Assembly (NCBI GenBank): GCA_022768325.1
Contig: JALEMI010000053.1
Coordinates: 1 to 64,000, forward strand
Origin: Bacteroidales bacterium
Lineage (GTDB): Bacteria > Bacteroidota > Bacteroidia > Bacteroidales > Marinilabiliaceae
DNA length: 64,000 nt
Direction: 5' to 3'
Shown here: positions 42,704 through 52,957 of the stretch, piece by piece
Layout: the number at the start of each line of letters is the position of its first letter
How positions within the stretch are numbered: position 1 is the stretch's first letter
Position numbers and translations under genes: made by a program
Notes under the pieces: generated by a model
Databases searched by the model: none
Seen by the model: only the letters and a program-made list of their open reading frames with translations
What the model was told of the DNA's origin: nothing

Positions 42704-43603
42704 ATGAACAAAACTATCCTGGCCCACACTTTGGCCATCATAACTGTTTGCATTTGGGGCGTCACATTCGTCAACACCCGATATGCTGTCGACAGCGGGC
42801 TTCACCCAACAGAGCTCTTCGTCCTGCGCTTCGCCATTGCCTACCTTTGCATCTGGCTGTTCACCATCGTCGCCAAGAAAAGACGCTCCCTTTGGGCCGA
42901 CTCCTTCAAAGACGAACTGATTTTCATTCTGTTAGGCATCACGGGAGGCTCCGCCTATTTCACCATGGAGAACTTCGCCGTGAAGTACACTCTCGTTGAC
43001 AATGTATCTTTCATTGTCTGCACTGCGCCGCTCATAACGATTATCCTCGCTCGCCTTTTCACCAAGGGTGTCAAGTTCAGCCCCCGCCTCATGACTGGCT
43101 CCATTGTTGCGCTCTTGGGCGTGGCCGTCGTCATTTTCAATGGCCATTTCGTCTTGCAAATCAATCCCAAAGGCGACATCTTGGCTCTATTAGCCGCCGT
43201 TTTCTGGGCCATATACAGCCTCGTGATAAAAAAGGTCTCCAACGGACGCTACGACGCCGTCTTCATCACCCGAAAAGTCTTCGCCTACGGCATCCTCACA
43301 GCCTTGCCCATCTTCTTTTTCGACCCATGGCACGTCACGTGGGAGATGCTCGCCAAACCTGCCGTCTACGGCAACATTATCTATCTCGGTGTTGTCGCCT
43401 CTTTCACGTGTTTCGTCACGTGGAGCTGGGTCATCAAGACCATTGGTGCTCTCAAAACGTCCAACTACGTTTACCTCAACCCCTGCACCACCGTCCTCGC
43501 CAGTGCCATTGCCCTCAATGAACCAATGACAATACTCGCCATCGTCGGCTCGGCACTAATCCTCAGCGGCGTCTTTCTTGTCAACACGGCAAAACTCAAT
43601 TAA
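42704..43603 (+). CDS. EamA/DMT superfamily exporter
   Basis: The 299-residue protein has ten hydrophobic segments arranged as two EamA repeats, first AIITVCIWGVTFVNTRYAV, then LLAAVFWAIYSLVIKKVSN. The WGxxF and PxxxxxLRF-like (PTELFVLRFAIAYL) features are typical of DMT metabolite exporters. The substrate is unknown. A terminator separates it from the convergent UPF0210 gene. Confidence 0.9.
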   Translation: MNKTILAHTLAIITVCIWGVTFVNTRYAVDSGLHPTELFVLRFAIAYLCIWLFTIVAKKRRSLWADSFKDELIFILLGITGGSAYFTMENFAVKYTLVDNVSFIVCTAPLITIILARLFTKGVKFSPRLMTGSIVALLGVAVVIFNGHFVLQINPKGDILALLAAVFWAIYSLVIKKVSNGRYDAVFITRKVFAYGILTALPIFFFDPWHVTWEMLAKPAVYGNIIYLGVVASFTCFVTWSWVIKTIGALKTSNYVYLNPCTTVLASAIALNEPMTILAIVGSALILSGVFLVNTAKLN

Positions 43604-43630
43604 CAGCCATTCCCCCACCCCACTCCACAC

Positions 43631-43686
43631 AAAAACACTCCGCCGGCATCAGGTTTTGCTCTGACACCGGCGGAGATTTCTTTTTC
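43631..43686. terminator. bidirectional terminator between the EamA and UPF0210 genes
   Basis: CTCCGCCGG..CAG pairs with CTG..CCGGCGGAG around a gttttgct loop, with A5 on the left and T5 (ATTTCTTTTT) on the right. It serves both converging genes. Confidence 0.85.
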
Positions 43687-43697
43687 AGCCCAAGGAT

Positions 43698-45065
43698 CTA
43701 ATTCTTGAAGCTATGTATCGGCGCGGGTATTCGTCCAGGACGATTCACAAATTCTGAGCAATCGAACTTATTGACAGGCATGATTGGCGCATAGCCAAGC
43801 AGACCACCATAGTTGGCCTCATCGCCAACTGTCTTGCCAATTACAGGAAGAATCCTGACGGCCGTGGTCTTCTGATTAATCATGCCAATCGCAGCCTCAT
43901 CGGCAATGATGCCGGCAATCGTCGTCGCAGGCGTGTCGCCCGGAATTGCAATCATGTCCAAACCTACGGAACATACGCACGTCATCGCCTCCAACTTCTC
44001 TATCGTCAAAGCGCCAGCCCTTACGGAATCAATCATACCCTGATCCTCGCTCACGGGGATAAAGGCGCCACTCAATCCGCCAACGTATGACGAGGCCATG
44101 ACGCCACCCTTCTTAACCTGGTCGTTCAACAACGCCAACGCAGCCGTCGTTCCAGGCGCGCCGCAATGCTGGAGGCCCATCTCCTTAAGAATATCGGCCA
44201 CAGAGTCACCAATAGCGGGAGTCGGGGCAAGAGACAAGTCGATTATGCCAAAAGGCACACCAAGACGGCGAGACGCCTCCTGAGCCACGAGCTGACCCAC
44301 TCGCGTAATCTTAAACGCCGTCCGCTTTACAGTCTCACACAAGACCTCAAACGATTGCCCATGTACGTGCGTCAAGGCGTGTTTGACGACACCAGGTCCC
44401 GACACGCCAACATTTATGACGGCGTCAGGCTCCGACACACCATGGAACGCGCCGGCCATGAATGGGTTGTCGTCCGGCGCATTGCACAATGCCACAAACT
44501 TGACGCAACCAAATGAGTCGCGCTCTGCCGTCGCCAAGGCTATGTCCTTGACAGTCTGACCAATGAGGCGCACTGCGTCCATGTTGATGCCCGTCTTTGT
44601 CGAGCCTACATTTACCGACGAGCAGACAAGCTCCGTCGTGGCCAGTGCCTGAGGCAATGAGCGAATCAGCAGCTCGTCGGCTGCCGTCATGCCCTTGCTC
44701 ACGATGGCCGAGAATCCGCCAAGAAAGTTGACGCCAATCTCGTGAGCCACGTTGTCAAGAGCCTGAGCGAGCTTCACAAAGTCGTCTGGTGTCTTGCAAA
44801 CGCCGCTTCCCACAATGGCTGCGGGTGTTATGCTGACGCGCTTGTTTACAATGGGGATTCCAAATTCGCGGGATATATCCTCTCCCACGCGGACAAGGTC
44901 ATGCGCCTTGCCCATAATCTTGTCATAGACGTTCCGACAAAGAGCGTCCACGGTCGTGGCAGACGTGCAGTCCAAGAGACTGATGCCCATCGTAATCGTG
45001 CGGACATCAAGATTCTCCTGCTCTATCATCTTGTTGGTCTCTATGACCTCAGATATGTTAATCAT
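43698..45065 (-). CDS. UPF0210/PFL family protein (DUF711)
   Basis: This 455-residue protein belongs to the PFL/UPF0210 family: [13 protein letters not shown] start, [22 protein letters not shown]-like KTPDDFV, and the C-terminal [11 protein letters not shown]. Structural relatives resemble formate acetyltransferase-like barrels, but no activity is established. The gene is paired with a small ACT-domain gene 34 bases upstream. This pair is conserved widely, so the ACT protein probably regulates it. Confidence 0.92.
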   Translation of the reverse strand: MINISEVIETNKMIEQENLDVRTITMGISLLDCTSATTVDALCRNVYDKIMGKAHDLVRVGEDISREFGIPIVNKRVSITPAAIVGSGVCKTPDDFVKLAQALDNVAHEIGVNFLGGFSAIVSKGMTAADELLIRSLPQALATTELVCSSVNVGSTKTGINMDAVRLIGQTVKDIALATAERDSFGCVKFVALCNAPDDNPFMAGAFHGVSEPDAVINVGVSGPGVVKHALTHVHGQSFEVLCETVKRTAFKITRVGQLVAQEASRRLGVPFGIIDLSLAPTPAIGDSVADILKEMGLQHCGAPGTTAALALLNDQVKKGGVMASSYVGGLSGAFIPVSEDQGMIDSVRAGALTIEKLEAMTCVCSVGLDMIAIPGDTPATTIAGIIADEAAIGMINQKTTAVRILPVIGKTVGDEANYGGLLGYAPIMPVNKFDCSEFVNRPGRIPAPIHSFKN

Positions 45066-45099
45066 GCTTCAAGTGTCTCGTTGATTGAATGTCAGGTTG

Positions 45100-45375
45100 T
45101 TAGATGCGGTGCATCTTGTCGAAGATGTCCTCGCGCTGGCACTTTATCTGGACACCAATGTCCGTGCCGAGACCATTCAAATCTCCCGCCACAGCCTCGA
45201 AAGGCTTGGTCACAGATGCCACGTCAACAATCATCATCATGTTGAAATAGCCTTGTACGATAGTCTGGGAAATGTCGAGAATATTGATGTTGTTGTCTGC
45301 CAAATACGTGCAGACTTTGGCAATAATGCCAACAGTGTCCTTGCCGACAACTGTAATGATCGCTTTGTTGGTCAT
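45100..45375 (-). CDS. ACT domain protein (UPF0237)
   Basis: The 91-residue product is a single ACT domain (AIITVVGKDTVGIIAKVCTYLADNNINILDISQTI..), a fold that binds amino acids and controls partner enzymes. Its partner is probably the UPF0210 protein, encoded next on the same strand. Confidence 0.93.
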   Translation of the reverse strand: MTNKAIITVVGKDTVGIIAKVCTYLADNNINILDISQTIVQGYFNMMMIVDVASVTKPFEAVAGDLNGLGTDIGVQIKCQREDIFDKMHRI

Positions 45376-45503
45376 GTTGGTCTACGTGGTGAGAAAATGT
45401 CTTCTCTACAATGTGTGAAGTGCAAAACTATAAAAAAAGTAGGGAATCATGACACTTTATAAAATATTGACATACATAAGTGCAAAATGTAACAGCAATC
45501 AAT

Positions 45504-45511
45504 TACTTTTG
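45504..45511 (+). promoter_or_regulatory. -7 element (TACTTTTG) of the phosphate transporter gene
   Basis: TACTTTTG matches TAnnTTTG and predicts a leader of about 80 bases. No good -33 box is seen. Confidence 0.4.
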
Positions 45512-45597
45512 CCACAAACCGAAGTGTTGAGCTTGTCATACAGGAGGCCTCGGACACGGGCGCTCTGGACACCTCGACGCTCCGTCCACAAAAAAGC

Positions 45598-47856
45598 ATG
45601 GAAACACTCTATCTCTGCATCGTAATCTTCCTGTTCGCTTTGGCCATTTTGGACCTCTCCATTGGCGTGAGCAACGATGCCGTCAACTTCCTAAATTCCG
45701 CCGTCGGCGCTAAAGCCGGAACGTACAAGACGGTTCTAATTGTCGCGGCAATAGGAATTTTCCTCGGCTCGTGCTTCAGCAACGGCATGATGGATTTGAC
45801 GCGCCACGGTATCTTCCAACCGGAGCATTTCACCTTTGCGGAGTTAATGAACATCTTCCTCGCGGTGATGGTGGCGGACATCATTCTGCTCGACATCTTC
45901 AATTCGCTTGGCCTCCCCACCTCCACTACCGTTAGCCGCGTCTTCGAACTTCTTGGCGCGTCTTTCACCCTCGCCGCCGTAAAAATCATTTCCACAGACT
46001 CCGGCCTCCCTATTGCCGAGTACATCAACACCGACAAGGCGCTCACCGTCATCATCGCAATTTTCCTCTCCGTCGCCATCGCCTTCTTCTTCGGCGCGCT
46101 TGTCCAATACATCACGCGACTTATCTTCTCTTTCAATTTCCACAAAAACTTAAAGTGGAAAATCGGAATCTTCGGCGGTCTTTGCATCACGGCCATCATC
46201 TATTTCATGCTCATCAAGGGCATTAAGGATATGTCGTTCATGACGCCCGAGTTCAAGGCGTTCATCGATACCCACACGGGCATAATTGTCCTGATTAGCT
46301 TCGTCGCGACATCAATCCTCTCTCAACTCCTTTACGCCCTCGGTGTCAACGTCCTGCGTGTCGTCGTCCTTTTCGGCACAATGTCGCTGGCCATGGCTTT
46401 CGCGGGCAACGACCTTGTCAACTTCATAGGCGTACCCCTCTCGGGCTTCGAGATTTTCGGCTATTTCCGCGAGGCGGTAGACCAAGGCGTGGCAAACCCC
46501 GAACTCATGTCCATGGATAGGCTCAACGGCCCAAGCCAAACGCCGATCTATTTCCTCATCATCTCGGGCGTCGTCATGGTCGTCTCACTCGCTCGCTCCG
46601 AGAAGGCGAAAAACGTCGTCAAGACCTCCGTCAGCCTCTCAAGCCAAGAGGGCGGCGACGAGATGTTTGGCTCGTCAAGCGCGGCAAGGCACATTGTGCG
46701 CTTCTCCCGCAACATAGGCGAGTGGTTCGAAGACCACACCTCCCACAAGACCCGCCAATGGATTAACACCCGTTTCGACACCAATGAGGCCATAATGCCC
46801 GAAGGTGCCGCTTTCGACCTCGTCCGCGCCTCCATAAACCTCGTGCTGGCCGGCCTCCTCGTGGCTCTCGGCACCTCTTTCAAACTCCCACTCTCCACCA
46901 CGTACGTCACGTTTATGGTCGCCATGGGCACCTCCCTCGCCGACCGCGCCTGGGGACGTGAGAGTGCCGTGTTCCGCATCACGGGCGTCATCTCCGTCAT
47001 CGGCGGATGGCTCGTCACGGCTGGCGCGTCGTTCATTCTCTCCGCCATCATCGTCAGCGCCATGCATCTCGGCGGGATATACGTCTCGGCCGTCATCGTC
47101 GTCGGCTCCATCGTCATTCTCGTCAAGAACGATGTCGATTTCAAACGCAAGGCAAAAGCCGAGAAGGCCCTCAAAGACCAGATTTACGCCGACATCGTCG
47201 CCTCCAAAGACCGCAACCGCACATGGGTTCTCCTCAAAAAGTATATCGCCATCAACGAGAAGGAGTATCTCCAATATTTCAGCGAGACGTTCAAATCCCT
47301 CACCTACGCCTTCCTCAACGAGGATGTCAAGACGCTCCGCAAAATCAATAACTCCCTCCCAAAAGAGAAGGTCATAGTCAAAGCCATCCGACGCAAGCAG
47401 ACTATGGCTCTCCGCAAGACAGAGCCGCGCATGGCCATCGAGAACAACACGTGGCTCCACCTCTCCTACAACAGTAACCAACAAATGGTCTACTGCCTCA
47501 TGCGTATGTGCGAGCCTTGCTACGAGCACGTGGACAACAACTTCGCCCCGCTCTCCAATGAAATCAAACAACAGTTCGAGCCGCTTCGCGACGAAGTACT
47601 GAATCTGTTCCAAAGAAGCATTGAACTCATTGGGAATGAGGACTATGACGCAACAGTCGCCGTCCGAAACGATGCCGATAAGACAAAGTCAAAAATCTCA
47701 CAAATGAGAAAGGAGCTCATAAGCCATATCCATGAGGACATGGACTCCTACTCCGTCATCTTCGTCTATCTCAATATGTTACAAGAGACCCAGGAGATGA
47801 TAAGCTCACTGAGGCACAACCTCCGCGCCATGCGCAAGATTGAGCGCGAGAGCTAA
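45598..47856 (+). CDS. PiT-family inorganic phosphate transporter with C-terminal PhoU-like domain
   Basis: This 752-residue protein has about ten to twelve membrane helices with the PiT signature repeats: LSIGVSNDAVNFLNSAVGAKAG in the first half and AGNDLVNFIGVPLSG in the second. After about residue 510 follows a soluble ~230-residue helical domain (YLQYFSETFKSLTYAFLNEDVKT..) of PhoU-like character. PiT carriers bring in phosphate with H+ or Na+. The fused domain probably sets activity, and the fusion is usual for Bacteroidales. It probably has its own promoter and is followed by hyfB after 88 bases. Confidence 0.93.
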   Translation: METLYLCIVIFLFALAILDLSIGVSNDAVNFLNSAVGAKAGTYKTVLIVAAIGIFLGSCFSNGMMDLTRHGIFQPEHFTFAELMNIFLAVMVADIILLDIFNSLGLPTSTTVSRVFELLGASFTLAAVKIISTDSGLPIAEYINTDKALTVIIAIFLSVAIAFFFGALVQYITRLIFSFNFHKNLKWKIGIFGGLCITAIIYFMLIKGIKDMSFMTPEFKAFIDTHTGIIVLISFVATSILSQLLYALGVNVLRVVVLFGTMSLAMAFAGNDLVNFIGVPLSGFEIFGYFREAVDQGVANPELMSMDRLNGPSQTPIYFLIISGVVMVVSLARSEKAKNVVKTSVSLSSQEGGDEMFGSSSAARHIVRFSRNIGEWFEDHTSHKTRQWINTRFDTNEAIMPEGAAFDLVRASINLVLAGLLVALGTSFKLPLSTTYVTFMVAMGTSLADRAWGRESAVFRITGVISVIGGWLVTAGASFILSAIIVSAMHLGGIYVSAVIVVGSIVILVKNDVDFKRKAKAEKALKDQIYADIVASKDRNRTWVLLKKYIAINEKEYLQYFSETFKSLTYAFLNEDVKTLRKINNSLPKEKVIVKAIRRKQTMALRKTEPRMAIENNTWLHLSYNSNQQMVYCLMRMCEPCYEHVDNNFAPLSNEIKQQFEPLRDEVLNLFQRSIELIGNEDYDATVAVRNDADKTKSKISQMRKELISHIHEDMDSYSVIFVYLNMLQETQEMISSLRHNLRAMRKIERES

Positions 47857-47910
47857 ACCCCACACCCTCCTCACTAAACCTCCACAACAACAGACATATT
47901 TCTTTCTTAC

Positions 47911-47924
47911 ACACCAAACGGTGT
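47911..47924. promoter_or_regulatory. small inverted repeat before hyfB
   Basis: ACACC-aaac-GGTGT lies 20 bases before the hyfB GTG start. It may be an operator half-site pair; there is no other support. Confidence 0.25.
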
Positions 47925-47944
47925 AGTGTTTCAACGCTGAAAAA

Positions 47945-49951
47945 GTGATTACTTTCATTTTTGTCTTTCTGGCCATAGGGCTGGCAAGTCTCGTAGCGTC
48001 AATTTCAAGCCGGTTCATAACCCCTAAGGTATGGGGTCCCACCTGCGCGACGCTTATGGCGATAACGGTCGCCACATTGGGTGCCATTTCGTTGTGTTCA
48101 ACCACGACCGTTGCCTCTTTCCATCACCCCGTCTTTGGAAATCTGAACGTCTTGTGCGACCCGCTCTCCGCATGGTTCATGATTATTGTCGGCGTGATTT
48201 TTGCAATTGGCGCAGTTTATGGCGCGGGTTACTTGTCTCATTACAAGACTGTTACTCGTCAGCTTGCGCTTCATTGGCTCTCTTTCGTCGTGACCCTTGC
48301 CGGCCTGGGCATTTTGCTCACGACGGACAATCTCATTGTCTTCCTGCTCGGGTGGGAGTTCATGGCCATCGGCTCTTTCTTCGCCGTTATCTTCGAGTAC
48401 GACCACCCGCAAGTCGTCAAGGCGGGACTTAACTATTTCATCCAGTCGCACATAGCCGTCCTGCTCATTACCATCGTTTTCGCATGGTCAATCTCGACAA
48501 CGGGCAGCACAACATACGACGGTCTCCGCCAGTTCTTCGCCACGTCGTCCACGGCCACGCAAATCACGGCCATGGCACTTCTCATCGCCGGTTTCGGCTT
48601 CAAGGCGGGCTTCGTGCCTTTCCATTCTTGGCTTCCCCTCGCCCACCCCGCCGCCCCCAGCCACATTTCCGCCCTCATGTCCGGCGTCATTGTCAAGGCC
48701 GGTATATATGGCATCGTGCGATTTGGCGCAATGCTTAGCGGAGCCGAGGCGCAGATGCCCATCGGTGCGGCAATGCTCATTGTCGGCATAATCTCGGGTC
48801 TCTACGGCATCCTCAATGCCGCCGAAAACCGCGACTTTAAGCGTATGTTGGCCTATTGCACCATAGAGAACGTCGGCATCATCGCCATGGGAATCGGAGT
48901 GGGTTTCATCGGCATGGCGCAAGGGTCTACTGTTCTGACCATGCTCGGCTTCGGCGGCGCCCTCTTCCACACTCTTAACCACGCCATTTTCAAGGCATTG
49001 CTCTTCTTCGGCGCAGGCAATGTCTACGTCCGTCTCCACACCCGCAATATGGAGCAACTCGGCGGTCTCGGCAAGTTCATGCCGCGCACGTCCACGGTTT
49101 TCCTCCTCGGCTCGCTCGCCATTGGCGGCCTGCCACCCCTCGGAGGCTTCATCAGCGAGTTGCTTATCTACAACGGCTTCCTCAACGGCTTCGGCTCGCT
49201 ATCGTTGTCCGTCTCCGTCCTCATGGCTCTCTCGGGATGCGCCCTCGCAATCATCGGCGGCGTTTCAATGCTCGCATTCACAAAGACTTACGGCATCATT
49301 TTCCTCGGCTCGCCACGCAAGAGCTTCACCCACGAGCCGACAGAGGTACAGCCCTCAATGCTCTGGCCCGCCTACGCGCTCATAGCCATCATGGCCGTTG
49401 TCCTGCTCATTCCCTCCAAGATTGTGGCACACCTCTTCTCCGTCAGCCTCCTCACGTTCAGCATATCCGCCTCCGAGCCTGAGCTCAAAGCCCTCAACGG
49501 CGTCGTCAGCCTCACAGGTACTGTTGGCGTGGCCATGGTGGCTCTCATCATCCTAATTCTCATCTTCTCCGCCATCCGACGCACCGTCGCCATGCGCCTC
49601 CCCGTCTCAACAGGCGACACCTGGGGCTGCGGATACAAACGCCCAATAGCCGGAATCCAATACACCAGCAAATCGTTCGCCAAGACGCTTCTCGATATGT
49701 GCCGAGTTTTCCTCCCGACAACAGAACGGTTCACTCCCATCACTACCGAGGAGATTTTCCCAAAAGACCGCTCACACCTTAGCGTAGACAAAGACCTCGT
49801 GGACGATAAGCTCGTTACGCCCGCCACCGACACCCTGCAGACCAGCCTCAAACGCTTCCAGTTCATCCAAAACGGTATGCTGCAACGCTACATTGTCTAC
49901 GGCTTGGCCTACGTGGCAATCCTTGTCGCCATCGTCATCATTTTCAACTAA
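47945..49951 (+). CDS. hyfB: hydrogenase-4 HyfB-like proton antiporter subunit
   Basis: The 668-residue protein has about 14 to 16 membrane helices and the proton-conducting antiporter core shared by NuoL/M/N and Mrp. It has the Glu in LLGWEFMAIGSFFAV, and AGFGFKAGFVPFHSWLPLAHPAAPSHISALMSG as a discontinuous set with the essential Lys. A C-terminal TWGCGYKRPIAGIQYTSKSF segment is diagnostic of HyfB/HycC rather than NuoL. It starts at GTG 47945. First gene of a hyfBCEF-like operon. Confidence 0.9.
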   Translation: MITFIFVFLAIGLASLVASISSRFITPKVWGPTCATLMAITVATLGAISLCSTTTVASFHHPVFGNLNVLCDPLSAWFMIIVGVIFAIGAVYGAGYLSHYKTVTRQLALHWLSFVVTLAGLGILLTTDNLIVFLLGWEFMAIGSFFAVIFEYDHPQVVKAGLNYFIQSHIAVLLITIVFAWSISTTGSTTYDGLRQFFATSSTATQITAMALLIAGFGFKAGFVPFHSWLPLAHPAAPSHISALMSGVIVKAGIYGIVRFGAMLSGAEAQMPIGAAMLIVGIISGLYGILNAAENRDFKRMLAYCTIENVGIIAMGIGVGFIGMAQGSTVLTMLGFGGALFHTLNHAIFKALLFFGAGNVYVRLHTRNMEQLGGLGKFMPRTSTVFLLGSLAIGGLPPLGGFISELLIYNGFLNGFGSLSLSVSVLMALSGCALAIIGGVSMLAFTKTYGIIFLGSPRKSFTHEPTEVQPSMLWPAYALIAIMAVVLLIPSKIVAHLFSVSLLTFSISASEPELKALNGVVSLTGTVGVAMVALIILILIFSAIRRTVAMRLPVSTGDTWGCGYKRPIAGIQYTSKSFAKTLLDMCRVFLPTTERFTPITTEEIFPKDRSHLSVDKDLVDDKLVTPATDTLQTSLKRFQFIQNGMLQRYIVYGLAYVAILVAIVIIFN

Positions 49952-49966
49952 TTGGCTCAAAAACAG

Positions 49967-50857
49967 ATGATAAGTTTCATTCTGATTATCATATCCAGCA
50001 TCTTCTTCTCGGGCATCATTGCCCGCGTCAAGAGCAAGGCCCAAGGCCGCAAAGGTCCCGTGATTCTCCAGCCCATGTACGATGTCTTGCGCCTCCTGCG
50101 CAAAGGGAGCGTATACAGCACGACAACAGGCCCAATTTTCCGAATCGCCCCAACTGTCTATTTCGCAACGGTCGTCATGGCCATTGCCGTAATACCCTTC
50201 GGCGATAGGGGCGGCCTCATATCTTTCGATTGCGATTTCGTCTTCTTCGCCTACGTCCTCGCCTTCGGTAAGTTCTTCAATATCATCGCGTCGCTCGACA
50301 CGGGAAGCAGCTTCGAGGGCATGGGCGCAAGCCGCGAGGCCCTTTTCTCAATGCTTGTCGAGCCGGCTTTCTTCCTCCTTATCGGCTCGCTGGGGCTCAT
50401 CTCGGGCAGCACGTCTTTCGCCGACATCTTCGGGGCTTTCCATCTCGGCTCCAGCTCGTCCTACGCTTTTGCGCTCATTGCCGCCTTCGTGCTCTTGATG
50501 ATTTGCATGATTGAGAACAGCCGAATGCCTGTCGATGACCCAAAGACGCACCTCGAACTGACAATGGTCCACGAGGTCATGATTCTCGACAACTCTGGTT
50601 TCGACCTCGGCCTCATCTCCATGGCCACTCACCTTAAGTTCGCCATGTACAGTGCGCTCATTGCCAACCTCTTCATCGGCAGTCTGGCTATCTTCCCCGC
50701 AATCGTGGCGTTCTTCGCCATCGAGGTGATATGCGCGGTGTGCGTCGGCATCACCGAGTCGTTCATGGCGCGTTACCGCATGAGCCACAACGCCCAATTC
50801 ATTCTCGCCCTCACGTCGCTCAGCCTTCTCATTTTCTTCGGCGTAAAATTCTCGTAG
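49967..50857 (+). CDS. hyfC: HyfC/NuoH-like membrane subunit
   Basis: This ~296-residue membrane protein belongs to the NuoH/HycD/HyfC family, the subunit linking the membrane arm to the catalytic arm. It shows GRKGPVILQPMYDVLRLLRKG (broken by variable residues), TGPIFRIAP, and ENSRMPVDDPKTHLELTMVHEVMILD, where the acidic residues form the quinone-side or proton channel. I chose the ATG at 49967; a TTG at 49952 directly after the hyfB stop is an alternative. Eight to nine helices are visible. Confidence 0.9.
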   Translation: MISFILIIISSIFFSGIIARVKSKAQGRKGPVILQPMYDVLRLLRKGSVYSTTTGPIFRIAPTVYFATVVMAIAVIPFGDRGGLISFDCDFVFFAYVLAFGKFFNIIASLDTGSSFEGMGASREALFSMLVEPAFFLLIGSLGLISGSTSFADIFGAFHLGSSSSYAFALIAAFVLLMICMIENSRMPVDDPKTHLELTMVHEVMILDNSGFDLGLISMATHLKFAMYSALIANLFIGSLAIFPAIVAFFAIEVICAVCVGITESFMARYRMSHNAQFILALTSLSLLIFFGVKFS

Positions 50858-50866
50858 GGAATTATC

Positions 50867-51496
50867 ATGATACACATTCTTCTCATCCTTTTCATAATCA
50901 CGCTTTTCTACTTCGCCATCGCCAACCGGCTGATGACCTACGTAAGCATCCTGACCATCCAAGGTCTCCTCATCTGCGTTGCGGCCGTCCTGACTCTCAA
51001 TCAGATAACCGTAGCCAACCTCGCAACAATAATCCTCGAGACGCTCGTCGTCAAGGCGATTCTCATGCCCTACTTTATCCGCAAAGTAATCCTCACCAAC
51101 AATATTACTCGCGAGGCCGAGCCGTCCGTGCCAAACTACGTCTCGCTCCTTTTCTGCACATTGGTTGTCGTTGCGTCATACTTCACGTCGCTCTCTATCG
51201 CGTCGCCAACGCTCAACAAGTTCTTCCTCGTCGCGGCATTGGCTGGGATTTTCTGCGGCCTCTATTTCATAGCGACGCGACGCAAGGTCATAACCCACGT
51301 TATCTGCTACGTCATCATTGAGAACGGCGCATTCATTCTCTCCCTCGCCATCGGCAATGAGATGCCGGTTCTTGTCAATCTCGGTGTCATTCTCGACGTT
51401 CTCGTCAGCGTCTTCCTTCTCGTGATTTTCATCAACAAAGTGGGCGACGTGACAAGCGAAGGCGACGTCACAGGACTTAACCAACTCAAAGATTAG
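50867..51496 (+). CDS. hyfE: HyfE-like membrane subunit
   Basis: The 209-residue protein has six to seven membrane helices and matches HyfE, related to NuoK/MrpC: YVSILTIQGLLICVAA, then TLVVKAILMPYFIRKV with the conserved Lys, and the later VICYVIIENGAFIL with a membrane Glu. It lies 9 bases after hyfC and 11 bases before hyfF. Confidence 0.88.
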   Translation: MIHILLILFIITLFYFAIANRLMTYVSILTIQGLLICVAAVLTLNQITVANLATIILETLVVKAILMPYFIRKVILTNNITREAEPSVPNYVSLLFCTLVVVASYFTSLSIASPTLNKFFLVAALAGIFCGLYFIATRRKVITHVICYVIIENGAFILSLAIGNEMPVLVNLGVILDVLVSVFLLVIFINKVGDVTSEGDVTGLNQLKD

Positions 51497-51507
51497 CAGA
51501 CAACACG

Positions 51508-52953
51508 ATGAATACCATTATCCTTTCTTACCTCATCCTGTCGCTACTCCTCAGCGGGCTTCACCTGATTAACAAGAATAGCCTCGTCTGCCGAATTCTT
51601 GTGGCGACGTTCCTACTCGCCCAAGTGGCCATGACGGCGTACATCGCCCTCTTCCCCGGCCACATCGACGACGCCTATTTCCGTGCCGACGGCCTCGCCA
51701 CCCTCCTCTGCATCGTCACGACAATTGTTGCCGCCGCTTCGCTTTCCCACTCGCGCCGCTACATTATCGGCAAGGAGATTACAGACGACAACACCGTCCG
51801 CTCGCAATACTACGGGGCAATGACGGCTCTCACCATGGCCGTAACCTTGGCCAGCCTCTCGTCGCATCTCGCCGTGACGTGGATTTTTGTCGAGATTACA
51901 ACCCTCAGCGCCTCTGCCCTCATCTTCTACCGACGCACAAAGAACTGCATCGAAGCCACGTGGAAATATGTCTTCGTTTGTTCCGTAAGCCTCGTTTTCG
52001 TTTACGTCGGCATCCTCTTGACGTCAATATCCATGGGGAGAGAGGTCGAGGCAGGCCTCTCTTTCGCGACGCTCAAAGATTTGGCAGCTTCCCTCGACCC
52101 CTTCTGGCTACAAATAGCGTTCATTTTCATCTTCGTAGGCTACACGGCCAAGATGGGGCTTGCCCCCATGTTCACAGCGGGCATCGACGCTAAGGACGCC
52201 GCACCAACACCGGCTTCCGCAATGCTGTCGAGCATCGTCATGAATGCGGGCTTCGTCGGTTTCTTCCGCTTCTACGCCGTCGTCGCGCATACCAGCATCT
52301 ACCATTGGGCGCAAATGGTCGTCGTGACAACAGGCGTTTTGTCCATTTTCATCGCCACGGTCTATCTCGTCAAGGTTCATAACATCAAGAGACTCTTCGC
52401 CTATTCGAGCGTCGAGCATATCGGCGTAATCATGCTTGGCGTCGCGGCCGGCGGCGTGGGTGTCTATGCGGCAATTCTTCACCTCGTCCTCCACTCTTTC
52501 GCCAAGGCTGCCATCTTCATGCACGTAGGCGAGTTGTTCCGCATCTTCGGGACAAAAGAGCTCGCCAATATGGGCCGCTATATCAATAAGTCGGGCACGG
52601 GCGCGGTAATTGTGATTCTCGGCCTGCTCTGCATCACGGCAATGCCGCCCTCGGGTATGTTCATGACGGAGCTTATGGTCATCAAGTCGCTGATTGACGT
52701 CAAGTGGTGGGTGGTCATAGCCATTGCCCTCATTTTGCTCTGCACCATCGTCTGGGCCATAAGCAAAGACTTGTTGTCAATGCTTTTCCTCCCTGCCGAA
52801 GGGCGATACCTGGTGAAAGAGCCAAGCCACTACTTTCCCGCCTACGAGTCCGTATGGCAATTCATCTTGCTCGGCCTCTCAATATGGTGGGGCCTTTGGA
52901 CACCACAATGTATTTCCGAGCTGATAAAAGCATCAGCGGCAATACTGAACTAA
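51508..52953 (+). CDS. hyfF: HyfF-like antiporter subunit
   Basis: This 481-residue NuoN/L-type membrane protein has about 13 helices. The conserved Glu is in AVTWIFVEITTLSASAL, Lys in FIFVGYTAKMGLAPM, and KDAAPTPASAMLSSIVMNAG and LFAYSSVEHIGVIMLG follow the family pattern of HyfF/HycC-like subunits. A terminator begins within 10 bases of the stop. No gene for HyfG (Ni-Fe large subunit), HyfH or HyfI follows, so the operon encodes only a membrane arm here. Confidence 0.9.
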   Translation: MNTIILSYLILSLLLSGLHLINKNSLVCRILVATFLLAQVAMTAYIALFPGHIDDAYFRADGLATLLCIVTTIVAAASLSHSRRYIIGKEITDDNTVRSQYYGAMTALTMAVTLASLSSHLAVTWIFVEITTLSASALIFYRRTKNCIEATWKYVFVCSVSLVFVYVGILLTSISMGREVEAGLSFATLKDLAASLDPFWLQIAFIFIFVGYTAKMGLAPMFTAGIDAKDAAPTPASAMLSSIVMNAGFVGFFRFYAVVAHTSIYHWAQMVVVTTGVLSIFIATVYLVKVHNIKRLFAYSSVEHIGVIMLGVAAGGVGVYAAILHLVLHSFAKAAIFMHVGELFRIFGTKELANMGRYINKSGTGAVIVILGLLCITAMPPSGMFMTELMVIKSLIDVKWWVVIAIALILLCTIVWAISKDLLSMLFLPAEGRYLVKEPSHYFPAYESVWQFILLGLSIWWGLWTPQCISELIKASAAILN

Positions 52954-52957
52954 AAAA

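Noticed and set aside
46675..47613. 312-residue minus-strand frame opposite the phosphate transporter
   Set aside because: Antisense shadow with no recognisable motif; the plus-strand protein has both PiT repeats.
47945..52953. Respiratory complex I (nuo) operon
   Set aside because: The subunit set and the C-terminal TWGCGYKRP segment of the first protein fit hydrogenase-4 subunits; nuoA-G and nuoI are absent.
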